A stretch of 64,000 nucleotides of DNA. Origin: Halosimplex pelagicum (GTDB taxonomy: Archaea; Halobacteriota; Halobacteria; Halobacteriales; Haloarculaceae). Shown here in pieces: positions 16,963-25,882 of the stretch (the first letter of the stretch is position 1; each line of letters opens with the position of its first letter). The translations under genes were made by a program, and so were the position numbers. The stretch is taken from assembly GCF_013415905.1 (NCBI RefSeq), contig NZ_CP058909.1, forward strand, positions 4,030,001-4,094,000. Direction: 5' to 3'. The notes beneath the pieces are model-generated. The model was not told where the DNA came from, made no database searches, and saw nothing but the letters and a program-made list of their open reading frames with translations.

Positions 16963-19083
16963 ATGACCAAGACAGACTTTGAAGCAACAGTCGAGTTCGA
17001 CGACGGCAGCACCGCCGAACTTGAGATGGCTGCCGACAAATCATGGGACAGCTTCCTGAACTACTTCGGTGACGCCCAGCACGTCTACTGCGTCACGTAC
17101 AGTCAATCCCCTGCGTTCATCTACAAGATGTTTCAGAACCAGGACGTCGCAGTAGATTCACTGGAGGTCGTCGTCGGGGACAACCAGCACGACGATTACC
17201 GGCGCTCGCTGAAAAACAGGAGCAACGCAAAGAAAATCGCCGCGCAACTGGAATCACTACGCCAGGACGGAGATCTGCTCATCCACACCGTCGATTCTGC
17301 GCGGGTGCTGCTCCACACTAAGCTCTACATCGTGGAAAATCATGATGGGTCTCGTACACTCATCTGTGGGTCGGCGAACCTTTCCAAGCAGGCATGGCAG
17401 GGGAGCAAGCAGACCAACGTCAACATCGCCTGGCGTACCGATGGGGACACGCCCGTCGACGAGTGGTTCGAACGGCTTTACGCGTTCCACAAGGACTACG
17501 CGACGCCGTTCATGGAGGATCTTACCGAGGAGATCGAGGATGCTGAAACGGCAGAGGAGGAGGCGAAGATCTACGATATCTGGCTGGGTGGCGACGAGTT
17601 CAGTGATGACCCGGTCGCCGAGCTGAACGCGCGACTCGACGAAGCAGTTGACGAGGACCAGGTTAATACGTATAACGTCGTCACTGATGCCGAAGAAGCA
17701 GAGAAAGCAGTGTTCGCCGCGGAGGATACGGACACGGATCCGACCGAGATCAGCCCGGACAAGCGCGTTCGACTCTCCCCGCAGGGCCTTGAAGACGCTA
17801 TCTCGAATCTGGACGACACGCTATCCGCCAATAACATTCGGATCAACGACGGCGAAATCGTGGCGACACCCGCCGGCATCGCGCGGTACAAAGAAACTTT
17901 CACCGGGTATCCTGACCTCAACGTCGATAGCGACGAGAAATCGGTCGGGTTGCGGGTTGACGATTCCGTCCTCGAATTATCTTCTCCCCTTCCCGACGAT
18001 CCGCAAGAAGTCGCTGACGCGCTTGACCTGATTCAGGATTACGTCGAAACTGTCGGCGAGTTCGGTGAGACGCGAACGACGAAAGAGACACGGGCGCATT
18101 TCTACGAGGGAATCATCTACTTCTGTTGGGCTCCGTTCGCTAACTACTGCGCCCATCACTACGCCGAATACGAGTCCGCAGAGCTGGACAAGGATCTGCC
18201 GTTCCTGTTCCTCCACGGTGACAACGACAGCGGGAAGGGTATGTTCCTGCGGTTCGGGGCGCGACTCATCTCGAACGGGTACGTGCAGGAAGTCACGACT
18301 GGCGGCGATTTCGTCAAAAACAACATTGAGCGTGCTCGTGCGTCGGACACTGTTTTCCCGTACATCGTTGACGACGTGGCGAAGTCGAAGATCGACCGGG
18401 ACATCATCAAGTCGTACTGGGAGGGGAAGTGGGACGGTTCTATCCAGATGCCGACGTTCATCTTCTCCTCGAACGACTCCACCAAGCCGAAATCCGAACT
18501 CCGCACTCGGATGAAGACGCTGGATTTCAACGTCAACTTCTCCGAACTGGAGAAGGATGAACGCGAAGCAGCCGCGCAGATCGCGGGACAGGCAGATGAC
18601 TGTAACTTGTTTCCGTGGTTCGCTCACCTGTTTTTGCAGCGAGATATCTCGCTCCCGGACCAATCGGATCGACTCGCCGATGCTCGGAGTGTGTTCGCTG
18701 AGCTTTACGCGTACGCCGAGAAGGAACCGCCGAAGTACGTGCCGCTGGATGACCCCGCCGAGCAGGAGCATGATCCGGGGCGTCGGAAGTGGATTAGTGC
18801 GCTGTCCGACGGATTGTGTGTACTCGATTTCAAGGATGACGGACGGATTGTCGCTGATTTCTCGGCGCATCTAGACAAGCAGCAATGTTGGGAGTTCCAG
18901 AAGGCCACGCCAGCCCATATTCGGGCGGGTATTTATGGGCCGGCGGTTCAGTTTGAAAGCGCAAACAGGTTCCAGAGTTGGATAGATGATCCCACACTCA
19001 TCGAAGATGCCAGACGCGACACCGAGACAGCCGCTGACGACACCGGTGTCCTGTCTCGGGTCACGCGGCTCGTCCGAGGGTAA
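16963..19083 (+). CDS. PLD-type nuclease fused to SF3/AAA-like NTPase
   Basis: 706 aa from the ATG at 16963; a GTG at 16885 lies inside ago and is rejected. Residues about 20-190 form a phospholipase-D-like domain with one HxK motif (H118, K120 in LLHTKLYIV) and the following GSANLS, as in PLD nucleases that act as dimers. An acidic linker leads to a P-loop domain (about 390-600): GDNDSGKG with K425, where the usual Ser/Thr after Lys is Gly; YIVDDVAKSKID as Walker B; FIFSSND as sensor 1; and RTRM as an arginine finger. This looks like an SF3-helicase-type NTPase. A paralogue lies at 50081. Being in the ago operon, it may cut or unwind targets found by Argonaute; this is inference. Confidence 0.8.
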   Translation: MTKTDFEATVEFDDGSTAELEMAADKSWDSFLNYFGDAQHVYCVTYSQSPAFIYKMFQNQDVAVDSLEVVVGDNQHDDYRRSLKNRSNAKKIAAQLESLRQDGDLLIHTVDSARVLLHTKLYIVENHDGSRTLICGSANLSKQAWQGSKQTNVNIAWRTDGDTPVDEWFERLYAFHKDYATPFMEDLTEEIEDAETAEEEAKIYDIWLGGDEFSDDPVAELNARLDEAVDEDQVNTYNVVTDAEEAEKAVFAAEDTDTDPTEISPDKRVRLSPQGLEDAISNLDDTLSANNIRINDGEIVATPAGIARYKETFTGYPDLNVDSDEKSVGLRVDDSVLELSSPLPDDPQEVADALDLIQDYVETVGEFGETRTTKETRAHFYEGIIYFCWAPFANYCAHHYAEYESAELDKDLPFLFLHGDNDSGKGMFLRFGARLISNGYVQEVTTGGDFVKNNIERARASDTVFPYIVDDVAKSKIDRDIIKSYWEGKWDGSIQMPTFIFSSNDSTKPKSELRTRMKTLDFNVNFSELEKDEREAAAQIAGQADDCNLFPWFAHLFLQRDISLPDQSDRLADARSVFAELYAYAEKEPPKYVPLDDPAEQEHDPGRRKWISALSDGLCVLDFKDDGRIVADFSAHLDKQQCWEFQKATPAHIRAGIYGPAVQFESANRFQSWIDDPTLIEDARRDTETAADDTGVLSRVTRLVRG

Positions 19084-19088
19084 TAGGC

Positions 19089-21149
19089 ATGTCTGACCAC
19101 TCATATCATCGGCGGTTCGACGGGACGTTAATCACAGTACCATTCGGCGGCGAAAACGTCGAACGGACAGCGCAGGAGGAATACCGAACGCTTCTCGACG
19201 AGCACGATTCTGAGGATATCCTCGTTATCACGGGTGCGCCGACGAGTACAGACACGTTCCGTGAGACCTTGGGTGAGGAACTATCAGGCGCGGCGACGCC
19301 GTACGTAACGTCGCTCGTGGTGCACGCGACTGATGTTCTCAATCAGACGGATGACCGTGTTATTCTCTCCGACACGCTCCGACGAGAACTCCTCCACCGG
19401 TTCCTCGCAGACTACGAGTGGGAAACGGAATACCTCCAACGGGCGTCTGAACAGCCGTCGTTCATCGAGGACGTGGATACCGTGATGGGTACGATCTCCT
19501 GGCAGACCATCACGCCCGACGAAACTCCGGAACTCCGTGACATCACGGCTGCGCTCAACGCGTTCCACGAGTGGCTCGCCGAGCACGACCACATGGAACG
19601 GGGACAGCTCATCTCGGAAGCGCTTGATGTTCTCACCGGGGATGCCCGCGACGCTGTCGTCGATTTTGATGCGGTGCTCGTAGTCGAGTTTGAGGAGTTC
19701 TTCCCGCTTGACCGCGCATACCTCGACGCGCTCACGGGAGACTGCGATCTTGTATGTGTCGCCGAAGAGAACGCGAGTGTGCGCCGTACGTGGGTCGAGA
19801 CCCGGCCAGTCACGGACTACGTCACGTTCAGCGAGTCCCGACGTAGGGGATCAGGGGTGCCGTCGACCCGACCAGCTGCGACGGCAGCGTACTTCGCCGA
19901 AAAAACGGTCGCGGAAGAGCCAGAATCCGGGTCAGTGTCTGTCCTCGCTACAGACACCAGTGACGAACAACTCGCCGAGATTGCGAACGAAATAGAAGAA
20001 CTCGTCACGCAGTCAGACTGGAGTTACGACGACATCGCTGTTGCCACGAAGCAAAGCGGCAGTGCTGTGACGGACATTATCGAGGCGCTCGAAGGCACCG
20101 GGATTCCAACAGAATCGACAACCGTCACCGGGTTCGGTGACGACCCTGCGATCCGGGAACTCCTCGCGGCCGTTCGGTATCTCGCCGCCGACGATGAAGA
20201 TGATGCACCCGACCACGGTCCGGAATTCGATACGGAGCGCTTAGACCGTGCCGACGAGATGGACAGCCTCGAAGACGCGATCCACTGGTGGGCGACGGAC
20301 TCGGGGTTGAAAGAGCGGATCGCGGATCGGGCGACCCCACTGGATGCACGGGCGCAGTTCGGGAACGTCCGGCGTGCGTTCCGCATGGCCGAGTTCCTCG
20401 AAGAAACCGAGTTCGTGGATGCGACGTGGGAGTCCTTCAAGGAGATGCTCGAACGCGCCCACGAGTACGCACCACAGCAGAATCAGACGAGCGCGACAGA
20501 CCTCAACGGCGGCGTCCGCGTTGATCACTTGCAAGCGATTAAGAATGAGTCCTTCCGCGCGGTCTTTCTCGTGAATCTTGTCGACAGTGAGTACCCAGGT
20601 GAACCCTTCCAGACACGGCTGTTCCCAACCGATCGAGTCGCGTCAATTCCGGACTACCCTGGTGTTACGGACCTCGACAGAGCGGATGTGGAGGCAACGT
20701 TCCCGACGACGTCGACAGCATCAGGACAACCGTTCGTACAGTACCACACGGAACATGCACGGCGACGGTTGGCTGTCGGTGCGGGTGCGGCGGCGGAGCG
20801 GCTATACTGTTGTCTCTACGAGTACGAAGACACGGCACTCGAAGAGCGTACGCAGGCATCACGGTTCCTCACAGCAGCGTATGAGGATCTTCCGTGGGTG
20901 ACCGAGGCCGATGAGCCACACATCACGAGTGAGCAAGCGGCGGAAAAGTACCTACTGTCGCGGGTTGACGACGCACTCGCGGAGGTACGTCGCGCGAACA
21001 GTCAGGACGTGACAGTGTCGCTTGACGAGGTCGAAGCGGAACTCGGAGAGATTCAGGACCTACTCGAACAAAGCGGCTCCCGAGGAGACGAGCTCCGAGA
21101 AGCATTGCATGCACGTGTCGAATTCGCTAACGGAGAGGTGCGGCGATGA
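19089..21149 (+). CDS. AddB/RecC-like inactive helicase subunit
   Basis: 686 aa. Looks like a UvrD-family helicase that has lost ATP binding: where Walker A should be it has FGGENVERTAQE with no GKT. Later parts still follow the fold: VLVVEFEEFFPLDRAYLDALTG like the AddB/RecC Walker B region, the segment SVSVLATDTSDEQLAEIANE of helicase domain 2, and HLQAIKNESFRAVFLVNLVDSEYPG, the equivalent of motif V. No nuclease motif is present at its end; that function sits in the next gene. It is therefore best read as the AddB/RecC-like scaffold of a RecBCD/AddAB-like complex. ATG at 19089, five bases after the previous stop; its TGA overlaps the next ATG (ATGA). Confidence 0.7.
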   Translation: MSDHSYHRRFDGTLITVPFGGENVERTAQEEYRTLLDEHDSEDILVITGAPTSTDTFRETLGEELSGAATPYVTSLVVHATDVLNQTDDRVILSDTLRRELLHRFLADYEWETEYLQRASEQPSFIEDVDTVMGTISWQTITPDETPELRDITAALNAFHEWLAEHDHMERGQLISEALDVLTGDARDAVVDFDAVLVVEFEEFFPLDRAYLDALTGDCDLVCVAEENASVRRTWVETRPVTDYVTFSESRRRGSGVPSTRPAATAAYFAEKTVAEEPESGSVSVLATDTSDEQLAEIANEIEELVTQSDWSYDDIAVATKQSGSAVTDIIEALEGTGIPTESTTVTGFGDDPAIRELLAAVRYLAADDEDDAPDHGPEFDTERLDRADEMDSLEDAIHWWATDSGLKERIADRATPLDARAQFGNVRRAFRMAEFLEETEFVDATWESFKEMLERAHEYAPQQNQTSATDLNGGVRVDHLQAIKNESFRAVFLVNLVDSEYPGEPFQTRLFPTDRVASIPDYPGVTDLDRADVEATFPTTSTASGQPFVQYHTEHARRRLAVGAGAAAERLYCCLYEYEDTALEERTQASRFLTAAYEDLPWVTEADEPHITSEQAAEKYLLSRVDDALAEVRRANSQDVTVSLDEVEAELGEIQDLLEQSGSRGDELREALHARVEFANGEVRR

Positions 21150-22048
21150 GTTCATCGCTCTCCCCGTCGCGGTTAGCGAACTACGCGACGTGTCCGCGCC
21201 TGTACGACTACCGCTATACACAAGACGTGAACGCGCCGGACCGCAGAGAACTGTATCTCAACCAGGGAACGGTCTACCACGAGACTATCGAAGACGTGTG
21301 TAACGCGACTGACCGCAATGATGACCCGGAGACAATACACAACCGGGCGCTGCAGGTCTTCGATGCGAAGTGGGACGAACACAGTACTCCGGACGACTAC
21401 GAATCTGCCGCGCATCAGGAGTACCAGCGAGCTGAGAACCACGCTGCCATCGCATCGTTCTTCGATCCGGACGGCGGTGACGGGATCGAGCACGCTCGCT
21501 ACTCGGTCGCTACGGAATGTTGGGTAGAGTGCGAAGTGGATGGTCGAGAACTCCACGGGAAAGCTGACAACGTCGTCCGGACTGACGACGGACTCCACAT
21601 TTTCGACTACAAGCGGAACACGAATGGGATTCTTTCGTCAGGGACGGCCGAGTACCTTGGCGACCATCTCGACGGAGAGGCCCACGAACCGAAGCGAGTA
21701 CGGAACGCGTTCCAGACGGCGACGTACGTCGAAGGCGTGAAGAATGAACCGTTCTACGAAGACGGGATGGAGATTCGGTTCAGTTTCTACGGCCTCCTCA
21801 ACAGCACGTCGTTCGAGAGCACTCCAAGCGGATACGACGTGTCCGCGCGTGGCTGGCCTCGAGAAACCACGGAAATCTACGAGGACCACTACGACACGAT
21901 CTGGACCCTCATCCGGGACGCCCACGATGGCATTACGGGTGAAGCGTACGAACCGGATCTGCTCGACCTTATCACTGAGGAGGCGTGCCCGGACTGCGAC
22001 TATCGAGAAATGTGTGCTGACCGACTGTCCACGGAGGTGCAACGATGA
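21146..22048 (+). CDS. RecB/Cas4-like PD-(D/E)XK nuclease with Fe-S cysteines
   Basis: 300 aa. The start MSSSLSPSRLANYATCPRLYDYRY is the classic beginning of RecB-type nuclease domains, with the first cluster cysteine; the other three are in CPDCDYREMC near the C-terminus, giving the 4Fe-4S pattern of AddB and Cas4. The active site is visible as D141 (KADNVV), D154 and K156 (FDYKR). It would cut single strands in an AddAB-like complex, being the nuclease half that is normally fused to AddB. It overlaps both neighbours by four bases, so all three are coupled. Family clear from motifs; partnership inferred from gene order. Confidence 0.85.
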   Translation: MSSSLSPSRLANYATCPRLYDYRYTQDVNAPDRRELYLNQGTVYHETIEDVCNATDRNDDPETIHNRALQVFDAKWDEHSTPDDYESAAHQEYQRAENHAAIASFFDPDGGDGIEHARYSVATECWVECEVDGRELHGKADNVVRTDDGLHIFDYKRNTNGILSSGTAEYLGDHLDGEAHEPKRVRNAFQTATYVEGVKNEPFYEDGMEIRFSFYGLLNSTSFESTPSGYDVSARGWPRETTEIYEDHYDTIWTLIRDAHDGITGEAYEPDLLDLITEEACPDCDYREMCADRLSTEVQR

Positions 22049-25000
22049 GCGACGAGGTCGAGTACCCGTCCTGGTTTCCGGTGCCGGAAGCAGATGTCTC
22101 ACCGGAGCCCCAACAGGAGTCGATTATCGACTCGGACGCGTACCCGATGCGTGTGCTCGCCGGGGCCGGAACGGGGAAGACGTTCACAATGGTGCGGAAG
22201 ATCGAGCACCTCATCGACGAGGAAGACGTCTCGCCGGACCGAATTCTCGCGTTGACGTTCACGAACAACGCGGCGGACTCGATGCGGGAGAAGCTAAACG
22301 CGAAACTCGGGACAGCAGGGTACGACATCGACGCGTACACGTACCACTCGATCTGTAACGATATCCTCACCGACTACGCCTACGAAGCCGGGGTCGACCC
22401 GGACTTCGAGGTTGCTACGGATGCCGAGAAGTACGCTATTGTGCTGGATGTTCTCGACGACATCGAGTACCGGTCAGTCAAACCCAACGTGTACGGCAGC
22501 GACGGGTACGCGTCCGGAGCCGCGTCGAAGCTGCTCAACTTCATCGGGTCGATGAAACGCAGTGGCATCTCTCCAAACGACATCGACGCGTTCCTCGGAC
22601 CCGCCGACCGTGTCTACGAGCTCGCCGACCTTCCGGAGCGCATCGAAACAATTGCCAGCGACCATCTCGGCGGCCGGTCCGTGTCAAGCGTGCTGGACTC
22701 ACTCCCCGACGTGCGTGAAGAGCTCGCCGCGGAACGCGACGCATTAGGGACGGACGGAATCGAAGCCAGCGCCCGGGACTTCCTCGACCGGCTCATCGAC
22801 CTGTGTGATGCGCTTGAAATCGCGTTCGAAGCCTACGAAGATGGTAAGCGTGACCTGCCAGATAACGCGTACAAACTCCCGAAGTACCTGTTCGGAGGGT
22901 ACGCTAGCGGTGCCCCGAAAGGGATCCCGGACGATCTGGACCTTGAACTCACGGACCACCTCGACTCGTTCGTTTCCGACTGTCTTACTGCCCGAGACCT
23001 CACCGCAGGGTATGCTGCGTACGAGCGAGAACTGAACGAACGCAATCTCATCGACTTCGACGGCCTGGTTGTCGAGACAGCTGCGCTGATGGATTCTCCG
23101 GTTGGCGAAGAAATCGCCGAGCGGTGGGACTACGTGTTCTGCGACGAGTTCCAAGACACGGATCGACTCCAGTTCGACCTCGTCACGTCACTCGTCACTG
23201 ACGAGAATCTGTTCGTCGTCGGGGACGACGACCAAGCAATCTACGAGTGGCGCGGCGCGAACGTCGCCAACATCACCGACGAACTGGACCAAACGTTCGC
23301 GGCGCTCACCGACGAACCGCTTGAAGAGAACTTCCGCTCCCGACAACCAATTCTCAACCTAGCGAACGAGGCGATTCAGAAACTCGACCACCGTGAACGG
23401 CACAAGACGCTCACTCGCGTCGACGAGCCCGAATACAACGGAGACACCATCGCTACCGTCGAACTACCGGATGGAGACGACGACTCCGACGGTGCAACCC
23501 AACTTCGTACCGTTGTCCAGAATTTATTGAGTGGTGCAGCAGAGAACCTCGATGAGGCGTACGATCCAAGCGACATTGCTCTCCTCGTCCGGAAGAACAA
23601 CCATGCGACACCTGTCATCGATGAGTTCGAAGACGCTGGCATCCCGTACCAGGTTGCTGGCGATTTGGCCACGGAATCAGTCGGCGTCGGAACCGTCACT
23701 GCCTACCTGAAAGCACTCGCACGGCCGGACGACGAGGTGAGTTGGAACCGCGTCCTCCTGATGCGGTACCGCCTATGCGACGCAGACCTCCGCACGCTCA
23801 ATGCAGGCGACGACCCGCTCGTGGATACGCTCCGGGAGACACCACTCGACGAGTTCGAGGAGCCCGACCGCGTGGCAGAAGCCCGCGAGCACGCCACGAA
23901 ACTATTCAAACTCCGTGACTCAGCGTCACTCAGCCATCTGTACCGCGAGCTCATGGACCGCACGAACATCGAGTGGTACCTCAGCGAGCAAGAGCGCCGA
24001 GACCTCGCCCAGCTAGAGGATGTCATCAAGCAGTACGGGGACAGTGCCGTCCAACCACCGCTCACCCCTGAGTTCATCGACTCGCTCGAACACTACGACT
24101 CTCTGTTCGACGAAAGTGGCTCCACACCCACGAGTCAACCGGACGTCGCCGGCGACGCGGTCAACGTGATGACGATCCACAAAAGCAAGGGCCTGGACTT
24201 CCCGGTCGTCCTCATCCCACAAGTCACGTCTGAAGAATGGGCTCCGAGTTCACGGACCTACGATGCACTCGAAACCAGCCTCTCAGATGGCGCGGAAGCA
24301 GCGTTCGCGCAGGACTTTGTCGAGCGAGATGCTCGTGAGACTCGCCGCGTGTTCCACGTCGGGATCACGCGTGCCGAAGACATTCTCGTCCTGCAGGGTG
24401 GGAGCGAGGAAGGCGACGAGGCAGAGGACGGGGATTCGGTTTCAGAGATGGTTGACGAAATGCTCCCATCTCGAATCCCATGGCAACCAAAGCGAGGGCA
24501 CCTCCCACTCTGGGCCGATGTACAAGAGCGTCTCCCGAGCGAGGCAGTAGACTGGACGAATACGCTGGCCAGTGAGACCGTCGGAAATGTCGGCGGCACC
24601 ATCAAGCACGATGGGGAAGAGATAGCGGTGGAGGTTGCACGCAACCGCGTAGTAAACCTCGCATCGGATATCCTCAACGGGAATCTGTCACCGAGAGCCG
24701 AACAGGAGAAACTCCAGGTTGCGTCACTGACTGGCCCGTCGACACCGTCGCCATCGCTCTCGCACAGCTACACATCGCTGTCGGCCTACGAAGAATGCCC
24801 GCGGAGTCACTACTTAGAGTACGTTGTCAACGCGTTCTCCGATTACCAGGAGACCACAAGCAACTCTGGGGGTGGCATATCGCAACGTACAATCGGGTTG
24901 TTGTTCCACGACACCGCAGAGCAAGCTGCAAATCAAGACGTGGAACACCAAGGGGAGTGGTACGAAATCTGTGAGCGACTTGCCAGTCAACGCCGCGCTG

Positions 25001-25500
25001 AAGACGTGCTTCCGGCGGCAAAACAGTGCATCGACCGGTACTTCGAGTTGAATCTCCCCAATTACGAGATTATCGACGCGGAACGAGAGTTCGAACTCAA
25101 TATCGATGGGCACGAGCTCGTCGGCTATATCGACGCCGTCTATAGAACACCGAGCGACGACCTTCTCGTCATTGACTACAAGGCGACCGAGCGCCACCGC
25201 GACCTACAGGAGGACAAGCAACTCCCAATCTACCTGTTAGCGTGTCGTGACCTGTACGATGAGCCTGTGACACGCGCTGGATATGCCTACGTCGGTGATA
25301 TCGGGCCAAAGATCGAATCCCGAACATTCTGTGATGATGACCTCGAAGCGATCAGGGACGACGTGACGGCATCGATGAACCGCATTGCGGAGTTCTCGTT
25401 CAGTCAGTACACTGCGGGCGAGCACTGTCAATGGTGCCAACACAACCAACTTACCTGCGCACCAGACTCATTCACCGCCGGTCATAGGCTCGGAGAGTAG
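22045..25500 (+). CDS. AddA/RecB-like UvrD helicase with C-terminal nuclease
   Basis: 1151 aa. SF1A helicase motifs in order: Walker A AGAGTGKT (K45), LTFTNNAAD (Ia), FCDEFQDTD (II), VVGDDDQAIYEWRGA (III), ENFRSR (IV), VMTIHKSKGLDFPVVLIP (V) and FHVGITRAED (VI). From about residue 920 a RecB-type PD-(D/E)XK domain follows: SYTSLSAYEECPRSHYLEY, GYIDAVYR, LLVIDYKATE, and the terminal cysteines CQWCQHNQLTC of an Fe-S cluster. It is a complete ATP-driven 3'-5' motor plus nuclease, like AddA. With the two genes before it, it should form a helicase-nuclease that processes DNA ends. It is the last gene of the Argonaute operon; after the TAG at 25498-25500 come gene remains. Confidence 0.9.
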   Translation: MSDEVEYPSWFPVPEADVSPEPQQESIIDSDAYPMRVLAGAGTGKTFTMVRKIEHLIDEEDVSPDRILALTFTNNAADSMREKLNAKLGTAGYDIDAYTYHSICNDILTDYAYEAGVDPDFEVATDAEKYAIVLDVLDDIEYRSVKPNVYGSDGYASGAASKLLNFIGSMKRSGISPNDIDAFLGPADRVYELADLPERIETIASDHLGGRSVSSVLDSLPDVREELAAERDALGTDGIEASARDFLDRLIDLCDALEIAFEAYEDGKRDLPDNAYKLPKYLFGGYASGAPKGIPDDLDLELTDHLDSFVSDCLTARDLTAGYAAYERELNERNLIDFDGLVVETAALMDSPVGEEIAERWDYVFCDEFQDTDRLQFDLVTSLVTDENLFVVGDDDQAIYEWRGANVANITDELDQTFAALTDEPLEENFRSRQPILNLANEAIQKLDHRERHKTLTRVDEPEYNGDTIATVELPDGDDDSDGATQLRTVVQNLLSGAAENLDEAYDPSDIALLVRKNNHATPVIDEFEDAGIPYQVAGDLATESVGVGTVTAYLKALARPDDEVSWNRVLLMRYRLCDADLRTLNAGDDPLVDTLRETPLDEFEEPDRVAEAREHATKLFKLRDSASLSHLYRELMDRTNIEWYLSEQERRDLAQLEDVIKQYGDSAVQPPLTPEFIDSLEHYDSLFDESGSTPTSQPDVAGDAVNVMTIHKSKGLDFPVVLIPQVTSEEWAPSSRTYDALETSLSDGAEAAFAQDFVERDARETRRVFHVGITRAEDILVLQGGSEEGDEAEDGDSVSEMVDEMLPSRIPWQPKRGHLPLWADVQERLPSEAVDWTNTLASETVGNVGGTIKHDGEEIAVEVARNRVVNLASDILNGNLSPRAEQEKLQVASLTGPSTPSPSLSHSYTSLSAYEECPRSHYLEYVVNAFSDYQETTSNSGGGISQRTIGLLFHDTAEQAANQDVEHQGEWYEICERLASQRRAEDVLPAAKQCIDRYFELNLPNYEIIDAEREFELNIDGHELVGYIDAVYRTPSDDLLVIDYKATERHRDLQEDKQLPIYLLACRDLYDEPVTRAGYAYVGDIGPKIESRTFCDDDLEAIRDDVTASMNRIAEFSFSQYTAGEHCQWCQHNQLTCAPDSFTAGHRLGE

Positions 25501-25532
25501 TCAGAATTGCTCCCTACGTTAGCACGTCATGA

Positions 25533-25676
25533 AGCCTGTATGGTAGAGAGCTGCCAAATCTTGAGGACGACACGAACAAAACAGAGTCGTATTTTACGAC
25601 GCTCCTGAACGATTCAGGATTCATCCCTGTGCTACATTGGGGTGGGCAGGAAATTCAGTGGTATGTCGAATGGTGA
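25533..25676 (+). pseudogene. C-terminal fragment of an unknown gene
   Basis: A 47-codon frame directly after a stop at 25530 reads as good protein (RELPNLEDDTNKTESYF, then VLHWGGQEIQWYVEW and TGA). It has no start codon of its own, so it is the tail of a lost gene. The spacer between the helicase and the next full gene is thus a patchwork. Confidence 0.4.
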
Positions 25677-25806
25677 GGCTGAAAGTTTCGAGGGGATTGA
25701 AGCGTGTCTCGGTCACGTCGTGGAGTTTCCGTCAAGATTCGACTCTTGGGAAGGGCACGGTGAGGACTGTTGGATCGAAGGCCATAACGGGGGGTTCGGT
25801 GGGTAG
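25663..25806 (+). CDS. Possible small acidic protein
   Basis: 47 aa with an ATG start: MSNGEAESFEGIEACLG, then HVVEFPSRFDSWEGHGEDC and a Gly-rich end. Codon use looks like real coding sequence of this genome (high third-position GC). No family is recognised. It overlaps the end of the preceding fragment, and may itself be a shifted remainder of the same lost gene rather than an independent protein. Confidence 0.35.
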   Translation: MSNGEAESFEGIEACLGHVVEFPSRFDSWEGHGEDCWIEGHNGGFGG

Positions 25807-25882
25807 TGCGTTTGAGAGATGCAAGTTTATGGTGGGTCCGTTAGAGATTCTATGTACGGATTTCCACCGTAGAGCATTGAGT

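Noticed and set aside
17977-18870. 297-codon antisense frame inside the PLD-NTPase gene.
   Set aside because: A shadow frame in GC-rich coding DNA; the plus-strand protein has clear motifs through the same region.
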